Below, piece after piece: positions 57,993 through 64,000 of a stretch of 64,000 nucleotides of DNA. Every line of letters begins with the position of its first letter. The stretch's first letter is position 1. Source of the DNA: Limnobacter sp. (GTDB lineage: Bacteria; Pseudomonadota; Gammaproteobacteria; Burkholderiales; Burkholderiaceae_B); contig JARWZZ010000015.1 in NCBI GenBank assembly GCA_029866125.1, positions 372,001 to 436,000 on the forward strand, given 5' to 3'. The notes under the pieces are model-generated. The model was given only the letters and a program-made list of their open reading frames with translations, was not told the origin of the DNA and ran no database searches. Made by a program: the position numbers and the translations under genes.

Positions 57993-59378
57993 ATGGGTAA
58001 GTCGGGCGACAAATCAACTCCAAGCAAAGCAACTCCAAGCAGTTCAGCTCCAAAGAAGTCATTGGGCAAATATTCAGACGAAACCATTGGCAAAGTGGCG
58101 GGTAGTTTGCGCTTGGCGGGTGACACATTTGAGCAGGCTACAAGCCGTGTGCATGAGTTTCACCGCGCGGTCAGCGACATGCCATTCAAAGCAGTTGGGG
58201 TGGCCACAGTGTCTGCCAGTAAACCCATCGAAATGATTCACAACGAAGTCACCGACATCGTTTACGACGTGGTGAAAGACGCGGGTAAGGGCGTGTTTCG
58301 CGGTGCGGCATGGTTGTTGGAGCAAGCCACGCATTCCCTGGGTTCGGTCAACACCATGAACGAGGCCTTGGATGGTGAGTTGATGGAGCATGCCTTGCAT
58401 GCTGAAGCCCCCTTGCCGGTGGAAATGGAAAACAAGGTGAACCGTGGTTTGTCCATGTTCAACAGCGCTGTGAATGGTTTGATTGGTGACCATTTGGCTG
58501 CAACCCGCAACCCCATTTCTGTCAAAGCGGGTTTCTACCAAAAAGGCAAATTAATTGAGCTGACTGAAGATGGGCTCAAAAAGCAATTCCCACAGGCGCA
58601 AGCCAATTTGGTGGTGTTTGTGCATGGCTTGTGCGGCAATGAAGATGCGTGGTGGTTTTACTACCGCAAAGAAGACCCCATGACTTTGCCCTACGGCCTG
58701 AAGCTGGCCACCGCATTTGATGTGACGCCGCTGTACCTGCGCTATAACACGGGTTTAAGCTTTGAGTCCAATGCCCGCAACTTCAAACGCATGTTGAAAA
58801 AGGTGGTTAAGAATTGGCCTGTTGAAGTTAAAAATGTAACTTTGATTGGCCACAGCATGGGCGGTTTGGTCAGCCGCCGCGCGGTTGAAATGTTGGGTGC
58901 TGAAGACCAGGATTTGATCAGCGTGATTCGCGATGTGGTGTCTCTGGGTACCCCGCATGAAGGTTCGCCTTTGGCTCGCATTGCCGGGGCGGGTGAGGAT
59001 TTGCTCAGCAAGTTTGAGTTGACCAAGCCTTTGGGCAAAGTGTTGGGTGTGCGCTCCACGGGTATTCGTGGTTTGCAGAATGGTTTGGGTGCTTTGAAAA
59101 CCACCGATGGCCACAATGTGGGCTTCCATCTGTTTGGAGCAACCATGGCTGACTCAACCGGCAGTTGGATTAACGAAACGCTGGGTGACGGGCTGGTGCA
59201 AATGTCCTCGGCCTTGGCTGATGAGTCTGGCAAGGCCCAGCGTTTGGCCTTTGCCGCCAAGCACCACATGAATTTGCTGAATGATTCTGACATTTATGTG
59301 CAGCTGGAAGCGGTGATTCGCCAGTACCTGAAGCCAAAGCTTCAAATTGAAGGAAAGGATCTGCGAAAATTAAGCTAA
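57993..59378 (+). CDS. Alpha/beta-hydrolase (lipase/PGAP1-like)
   Basis: The 461-residue protein has a low-complexity Ser/Lys/Pro start (about 2-25), an amphipathic helical region (about 30-110), and an alpha/beta-hydrolase domain with VVFVHGLCGNEDAW (about 202-215, oxyanion hole) and LIGHSMGGLVSRRAVEML (about 285-302, nucleophile Ser near 288). It resembles PGAP1-like lipases/esterases; the N-terminal part is unlike a signal peptide, so it is probably cytosolic. The ATG at 57993 has a perfect GGAGGG; an ATG at 57966 would place that site inside the gene. It is preceded by a 7-bp hairpin and an AGTGCAC/GTACACT near-palindrome. Confidence 0.8.
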   Translation: MGKSGDKSTPSKATPSSSAPKKSLGKYSDETIGKVAGSLRLAGDTFEQATSRVHEFHRAVSDMPFKAVGVATVSASKPIEMIHNEVTDIVYDVVKDAGKGVFRGAAWLLEQATHSLGSVNTMNEALDGELMEHALHAEAPLPVEMENKVNRGLSMFNSAVNGLIGDHLAATRNPISVKAGFYQKGKLIELTEDGLKKQFPQAQANLVVFVHGLCGNEDAWWFYYRKEDPMTLPYGLKLATAFDVTPLYLRYNTGLSFESNARNFKRMLKKVVKNWPVEVKNVTLIGHSMGGLVSRRAVEMLGAEDQDLISVIRDVVSLGTPHEGSPLARIAGAGEDLLSKFELTKPLGKVLGVRSTGIRGLQNGLGALKTTDGHNVGFHLFGATMADSTGSWINETLGDGLVQMSSALADESGKAQRLAFAAKHHMNLLNDSDIYVQLEAVIRQYLKPKLQIEGKDLRKLS

Positions 59379-59444
59379 TGCTTTGGGGGTTTGTGGACGA
59401 TATTAAAGGTGTGAGCAAACACAATGCACACTGAGGAGCACACC

Positions 59445-59642
59445 ATGAACCCGTCACAAAAAACCTTGCAAAGCTTGCGTCTTGAATTGGCACAAGTTAC
59501 AGAGCAGATTAAACATGTGAAGCCGTTTACGCCCACATGGCGGGAGTTGGAGCACCATCATTTGGAATTGGTGGATGATTTGTACTTTCAGCAGCACTTG
59601 TGCCTAGAAACACAGCACAAGCGCGAGAGTATTTACCATTAA
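59445..59642 (+). CDS. Small uncharacterised protein
   Basis: I do not recognise this 65-residue protein (MNPSQKTLQSLRLELAQVTE...). It is mostly helical, acidic and His-rich (WRELEHHHLELVDDLY), without a membrane segment. TGAGGAG lies six bases before the ATG at 59445, which supports translation; an in-frame ATG at 59424 is weaker. It ends four bases from the end of the opposite-strand gene that follows. Confidence 0.55.
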   Translation: MNPSQKTLQSLRLELAQVTEQIKHVKPFTPTWRELEHHHLELVDDLYFQQHLCLETQHKRESIYH

Positions 59643-59646
59643 GGAT

Positions 59647-60216
59647 TTACCACTGAAACGGTGTGGCTTTCTGGCCCCGTTCCACCACACAGGCCCGCTG
59701 GCTTGTAAGTAAAAACTCAGCCAGCAAAGCGGCGTAGGTGTTTTTGTGTTTTTGGCTATTCATGTCAGTTTCAACCAAATTCGTTCCATAGTATTTCAAT
59801 GCGCGGTAGGCGGTTTCGCAATCCCGGCACCAAAAGTCACATTCCTCCAGTACTTGGCGTACGCCATCCTGAAAGCCCGAGCCAAAGTTCAGAAAGTCAT
59901 TGATGTTCATGCCGTCCAGCAGCGCGTTGCAAGAGTCCTCCAGCAAGGCATGGGCTTGCATGGGGTGGCGGGGCCGGTGTTGGAACAGGTGAATCAGGGT
60001 GGACAGGAGTTCTTCGGAAAGCTTCTCTGTGGGGCAACCGTACAGCAGCTCCACGCCGCTGAGGTCGATCAACAGCTGGATTGAAAAATCTCCGGTCACG
60101 TTGCGTGCAGTCAAGGCCCAACAGCAACCCAAGGTTTCGTAAAACACTTCCCGCTCGTAAGAGTTGGTTTTGTAACCTGTGGTGTACAGTGTTTTAAATG
60201 GAGCGCGAATGGTCAT
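59647..60216 (-). CDS. Uncharacterised protein
   Basis: I do not recognise this 189-residue protein (MTIRAPFKTLYTTGYKTN...). It has several cysteines (CCWALTA, CPTEK, CDFWCRDC), the last group arranged as C-x3-C-x2-C, which might bind metal. There is no signal peptide or membrane segment. AGGCAGGC precedes the ATG at 60216; an upstream in-frame start at 60264 adds 16 residues. It converges on the small protein gene. Confidence 0.6.
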   Translation of the reverse strand: MTIRAPFKTLYTTGYKTNSYEREVFYETLGCCWALTARNVTGDFSIQLLIDLSGVELLYGCPTEKLSEELLSTLIHLFQHRPRHPMQAHALLEDSCNALLDGMNINDFLNFGSGFQDGVRQVLEECDFWCRDCETAYRALKYYGTNLVETDMNSQKHKNTYAALLAEFLLTSQRACVVERGQKATPFQW

Positions 60217-60346
60217 GCTGCCTGCCTGTGCGATTGCCCGAAGCCTTATCTTGAGCGCGGGCATGCAAAATTGGCATCACTGGGCAGGGGGGCTACCCGA
60301 TGGGGTTCCAACCCAATCGAGGTGACCCTCCTTTCTTGGCCCCAAT

Positions 60347-63300
60347 CTACTTATTGGTCCGCATTTCCACCTTCAAAGCCACCCCTTCTTTGCCCACTTG
60401 GTCCGTTTCTACAGGTGCCCCCGCAACCGCGCGGTTTTCAGCCACCCCCGCAGCTTTCAGGCTGTTGAGCGTGAGGTTTTGCCGGGCCAGTGCTAGGCTT
60501 TTCAGTTGCTCCGCACTCACCACCTCGGCGTTTTGCAGCCTGTCTGCAAGCACTTTGTGTAGGCTTTGGCCCTTCAGTGCAGCCAATTCGGTACCCGACA
60601 CTTCACGCGGCTTTCTTAACAATTTATTCAGCTCGGAGAAGGCTTGGCCTGCAATGCTTTCCTTGCTTTGCCCCGGGTTGGCTTTGCGCGTGCCTTCCTT
60701 GAGTGCAGCCAGTTCAGATGCACCTAGGCGCTTTTCAAACAGGGCTTCCAGCGCCTTTTGAGTGTTGGGTGATTGCAGGGCCAGTGGGCCGGGGTCTTCC
60801 CCAGCTTGAAGCTTTTCGCCCATTTGAATGGCGACCGCCCGGCGCAGTTGCTGGGCTTGAATGGCTTTTTTGTCCTCTGCAGCCCAAGTGCCGCTGATTT
60901 CCAACTGCAGGTTGGGGCGTTTGCCCAAGGCTTGGCCCAGTTTGCTGAGGTTTTCCCGTTGGGGTGGGCTTAGGATTTTGGAGCCTGCGTCAAATGCAAT
61001 GGCTGCAAGGTCTTCACTCCCACTGCCAAACATGGAGCCCAAAGCACGGAAGGGGGATGTCACCACTTTGCTGACCAAGTTGCCCAAGGCTTTCCACACC
61101 AAGGCCCCGTAGCTAAACTGGGGGTCGTTCAGGCTGCCGGACACAGGCAGGCCAAGGTCGATGCGCCCGTCAGAATCTTCAAGCAGGGCAATCGCCAAAT
61201 CCAGCGGCAGGCTGATTGCATCCGGGCTGTTGATGCGGTCGCCCAGTGACAATTTGTCGATGATGACTTGGTTGTTGCTGTTCAGCTGCTGGTTCTGAAT
61301 GTTGTATTCCAAATTCAAGGACAGTTTGCCTGAATTGATTTTTCGCCCTGCAAAGGTGGCGGAATAAGGGGTCAGGGAAGTCATCTCCACATTGCGGAAT
61401 TTGACCTTGAGATCCATGAAACCAGTGGGGTCGAGCAGGTTAAGTTGGCCATCGGCAAGCGCCTCGCCAAACTGATCCACCTCGCCTTTGATTTTGACCA
61501 AGCTGCGGCTACCCGGCTTGTTGGAAATGCCGGTGACCATGCCGTTGAGGGTGTGGATGCGGGTGCCGAACGGCAAAATCAGGGATTCGTCCGCAAAATC
61601 CATCTCGCTGCTGGTGATGTTGAAGCGGTCGATGGCGAAGGCAAATTCCGGTTTGGCGTTTTTGCTGTCCGTCGCGGTTTTCGCGTCTTTTTGGTTTTGC
61701 TTGTTGTCTTGCTTGACCAGCAGGCGGCTGATGTTGGTGGATTTGTCCTTGGCAATCAGCAATTGGGTATCCAGCCCTGTCAGGTCAAGGCGGGAAATGC
61801 GCACGCCCTCGGGGCTGGCAGTCAATTGTGGTGCGCTTAGGCTCTTCCAAACAAGGAAAGGTTTGTTGCTGCTTTTCTGGCCTTTTTGGTCTTGCTCATT
61901 GAGCCGCAAATTGGCCAGCGCAAAGTTGCCCTGGTACTGGGTTTGGCTGGGTGTAAATGTCAGCTTCCCTTGGGTGGATGCGGTACCGTCCACCAACTCC
62001 AGTTTTACAAAATCAGCCATGAATGGGTTGGCCAACTTCAGCCCCAAATCTTGCACATTCAATGTAAGTTGGGTGCTGGCATCTGCTGGGGTAATTAGGC
62101 CGCTGGCCTCAACCTTTCCGCCACTTTCGATGTTTAAGCTGGCCTGCAAAGGCAGGGCGCGTGTTAAGTCTTGGGTAATGCCGCTGCTGCTGATTTGGAT
62201 GTTTTTAAGGCCCACTGCAAAGCCGGGCTTGATGCTGTCATCGGCATAATTGAGGCCCAAATTGTTCAGGTTGAACCTGGCCACTTCATAGGTCCATGGT
62301 TTGCTGGGTTTGGAGTCACTGGGCTTTGTGTCCACAGGCTTAGGCGATTCAGGCGGCACCCAGCCCTGCGCCAAAGCCTGCAAATTGATGGCCCCGCCAG
62401 CATCCCGCTTGACCATGATTTGGCCTGCATCTATATTCACTTCGCCCACTTTGGCATGTTGGCTTGGCAAATCCACTTCAATACTTTTGACTTGCAGCGA
62501 TTGCAAAGCAAGCGGTTTGGATTGCTGCGCATCCATCAACTCAAGCCCACTGAGTTGAATGCTTTCAAGGCTTAACAGCAGCTGGGTTAAATCAAAATTG
62601 CCGCTGTTGACTGCCAACTTATTCAGTGTGATTTCAGGCGAGGGGCCACCCGCATCGGGTTTGCCTGAAGGCTTAGCAGACAGGCGAAAATCACTCAAAC
62701 CCAGCTGGGCATTGCTAATTTGCACTGCGGGTTTTCCGTCGGGCATTTGCAACGCAAATTGGGTGGATAAATCCACTTTGCCTTTGGGTGTGCCGGTGGG
62801 GGTCAAGGGCGCAATCAAAGTGTCCAGCTTGGCCAAGTTCAAGTCTTTCAGGCTGAGGTCGCCCTTGATGTTCAGCTCTTTAAGCGCAATTTGCGCATTC
62901 AGTTTGAATTGCGCATCGAACGATGTTTTGGCGTCCAGCTCAAAAACCCCCGATTTGTCGGACCGGGTGGCCAAATCCTTCAGCTCAATGTTCAGGGGTT
63001 CAAAGGTGGTTTTAAAAACAGATTGTTGCCGCCTGTCTTCCACGCCCAGCTTGGCATTGCTGATTTGAAGGTGGTCAAGTATGAGGCTGGGCGGGTCGCT
63101 TTCGGGCTCGGGTTCTTTGGATTCAAAGGCTTTGATCAATGCGGTCCAATTCAACTCGTCATTGGGCAGTAGGGCCAAGTTCAAATCCAAACCATCCACG
63201 CGGATAGCGTCCAGCTCAATCACACCCTTGAATAGGGCGGTGCCTTTCAAATCCACATACAGCTCTTGGAATGACACCAGTTTTTCTTGCTCGGGGGTGC

Positions 63301-63526
63301 TGAGGCTGAGGTTGGGCAGCTTGACTTGCAGCTGGAAGTAATTGATCTCGGGTTTGCCCAGTGTGAGGGCATGCCCCGATTTTTCTCGAACAAGTTTTTG
63401 CGCCTGTGACTGAACAATGCTGGGCAAGGCCAGCAGCGCCAAGGTGAGCAAAAGTAGGACCACTCCCATGCTGATGAGTAGCTTTTTTGAACGCAACGCT
63501 TTCGTGATTGTGGAAGGCAGAGACAT
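60347..63526 (-). CDS. Large DUF748/AsmA-like membrane-anchored protein
   Basis: This is the longest gene in the window (1059 residues). One N-terminal membrane helix (about 17-36, LLISMGVVLLLLTLALLALP) is followed by a long, beta-rich, periplasmic body of AsmA/DUF748 type: repeated units such as INYFQLQVKLPNLSLSTPEQ (about 61-80) and ELDAIRVDGLDLNLAL, then FGTRIHTLNGMVTG and FRNVEMTSLTPYSATFAGRK (about 705-724). The C-terminal part has an OmpA-like stretch (LSKLGQALGKRPNLQLEISG, about 853-872). AsmA-like proteins are linked to lipid transport between membranes; this is a family inference. No ribosome binding site is obvious. Confidence 0.82.
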   Translation of the reverse strand: MSLPSTITKALRSKKLLISMGVVLLLLTLALLALPSIVQSQAQKLVREKSGHALTLGKPEINYFQLQVKLPNLSLSTPEQEKLVSFQELYVDLKGTALFKGVIELDAIRVDGLDLNLALLPNDELNWTALIKAFESKEPEPESDPPSLILDHLQISNAKLGVEDRRQQSVFKTTFEPLNIELKDLATRSDKSGVFELDAKTSFDAQFKLNAQIALKELNIKGDLSLKDLNLAKLDTLIAPLTPTGTPKGKVDLSTQFALQMPDGKPAVQISNAQLGLSDFRLSAKPSGKPDAGGPSPEITLNKLAVNSGNFDLTQLLLSLESIQLSGLELMDAQQSKPLALQSLQVKSIEVDLPSQHAKVGEVNIDAGQIMVKRDAGGAINLQALAQGWVPPESPKPVDTKPSDSKPSKPWTYEVARFNLNNLGLNYADDSIKPGFAVGLKNIQISSSGITQDLTRALPLQASLNIESGGKVEASGLITPADASTQLTLNVQDLGLKLANPFMADFVKLELVDGTASTQGKLTFTPSQTQYQGNFALANLRLNEQDQKGQKSSNKPFLVWKSLSAPQLTASPEGVRISRLDLTGLDTQLLIAKDKSTNISRLLVKQDNKQNQKDAKTATDSKNAKPEFAFAIDRFNITSSEMDFADESLILPFGTRIHTLNGMVTGISNKPGSRSLVKIKGEVDQFGEALADGQLNLLDPTGFMDLKVKFRNVEMTSLTPYSATFAGRKINSGKLSLNLEYNIQNQQLNSNNQVIIDKLSLGDRINSPDAISLPLDLAIALLEDSDGRIDLGLPVSGSLNDPQFSYGALVWKALGNLVSKVVTSPFRALGSMFGSGSEDLAAIAFDAGSKILSPPQRENLSKLGQALGKRPNLQLEISGTWAAEDKKAIQAQQLRRAVAIQMGEKLQAGEDPGPLALQSPNTQKALEALFEKRLGASELAALKEGTRKANPGQSKESIAGQAFSELNKLLRKPREVSGTELAALKGQSLHKVLADRLQNAEVVSAEQLKSLALARQNLTLNSLKAAGVAENRAVAGAPVETDQVGKEGVALKVEMRTNK

Positions 63527-63668
63527 GGCAAATGGTTTTTTTAGAAAGTTTCACTGGCTCAGTGTCTAGTGTACATGGAGGGACACGCCAATGAGACCCA
63601 ATGAAAGGTCAACTGAGGAAACAGGCCGAGGACAAGGCAAAGCGAAGGTTGAATGGGGAGGGGAAGAG

Positions 63669-63743
63669 TGGTCCGCCCGTCAGGAATCGAACCTGAACCG
63701 CAGCCTTCGGAGGGCTGCATGATATCCATTTCACTACGGGCAG
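63669..63743 (-). tRNA. tRNA-Arg (anticodon CCG)
   Basis: Read on the minus strand, the acceptor stem is CTGCCCG/CGGGCGG, the anticodon stem-loop is CAGCC-CTCCGAA-GGCTG with anticodon CCG, and the T arm has GGTTCGAATCC. The 3' CCA is encoded. It decodes CGG arginine codons. Confidence 0.95.
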
Positions 63744-63863
63744 AGGACTTGAATTGTAGCGTATCTGTGTGCTCCATATCAATGTGAGTGCCCCTTCCAC
63801 CTGTAATAGTGATGTTGGCGGCAGTTGACAACAGACTGAATTCCTCGCTAATCTGGTATCCAT

Positions 63864-64000
63864 ATGGATACTTACATGCATTGGTTTCTAAGGCAATTCG
63901 CTGCGCTGGCATTGTTCAGCGGGCAGGCATTGCTTTGTGCAACATCCTCTTTTGCACAGGTTCACATCGATGTGCCCTCGCGCGCGGTTATTCAATCCAC
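63864..64000 (+). CDS. Exported protein, 5' end only (possibly TonB-dependent receptor)
   Basis: The right edge cuts this gene after about 45 codons. It begins MDTYMHWFLRQFAALALFSG and has a signal peptide ending near SSFAQ, then VHIDVPSRAVIQS. That short motif resembles the start of the STN domain of TonB-dependent receptors, which is the reason for the tentative name. It could equally be another exported protein. A second in-frame ATG is at 63876; no strong ribosome binding site is visible before either. Confidence 0.4.
   Translation, partial: MDTYMHWFLRQFAALALFSGQALLCATSSFAQVHIDVPSRAVIQS

Noticed and set aside
61488..62249. 253-codon open frame opposite the DUF748 gene
   Set aside because: Antisense shadow; the minus-strand frame is continuous for 1059 residues with clear domain structure.

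Overview
The window looks like the replication-origin region of a betaproteobacterial chromosome (order Burkholderiales). The evidence is the gene order gyrB-dnaN-dnaA / rpmH-rnpA-yidD-yidC-mnmE, followed by mnmG-rsmG-parA-parB and a complete nine-gene atp operon, together with a GTP-type PEP carboxykinase, mid-range GC and the protein sequences. A Limnobacter-like organism is my best guess. That is an inference from family resemblance, not the result of a search.

Layout. 1-6.2 kb: accessory genes (PhoD-type phosphatase running off the left edge, RDD membrane protein, acyltransferase, VIT1-type metal transporter, secreted unknown, SDR, YHS lipoprotein). 6.2-11.5 kb: gyrB, dnaN and dnaA, all on the minus strand, with four perfect DnaA boxes between dnaA and dnaN (candidate oriC). 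11.7-15.8 kb: plus-strand rpmH-rnpA-yidD-yidC-mnmE. 15.8-21.2 kb: DUF1499, DUF2805, an unknown protein, MOSC, pckG and a TSUP exporter. 21.2-25.7 kb: two mirror-image parS sites, then mnmG-rsmG-parA-parB. 25.8-33.0 kb: atpIBEFHAGDC with a promoter and a strong terminator. 33.1-41.3 kb: small unknown, metallophosphoesterase, Hyi-like isomerase, CoA-binding protein, hemE, an AT-rich gap with DnaA-box-like sites, priA and rep. 41.4-49.8 kb: divergent SDR/TetR pair around a perfect palindrome, cytochrome c, cytochrome b561, two YceI proteins, CBS protein, hydrolase and a SulP-STAS-cNMP transporter. 49.9-64 kb: a PvdQ-like acylase lipoprotein, CreA, thioesterase, YdcF, an amino-acid ABC transporter without its ATPase, hydrolases and unknowns, a very large DUF748 protein, tRNA-Arg(CCG), and the start of an exported protein cut by the right edge.

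How the parts work together. The first 41 kb are dominated by core replication, segregation, ribosome/membrane biogenesis and energy genes. Transcription diverges from about 11.6 kb, as expected on either side of an origin. parS, ParA and ParB lie about 10 kb from the origin and would mark it for segregation. priA and rep, both replication-restart helicases, are adjacent.

No phage, insertion sequence, CRISPR array or defence island was seen. The least explained signals are non-coding: (i) four stem-loops of form GCTCA-N5-TGAGC in the gap between the amino-acid binding protein and its permeases; (ii) a set of nested and mutually exclusive inverted repeats at the 5' end of rnpA, a gene that also lacks a normal start codon for its full length; and (iii) an oriC-like AT-rich gap upstream of priA.
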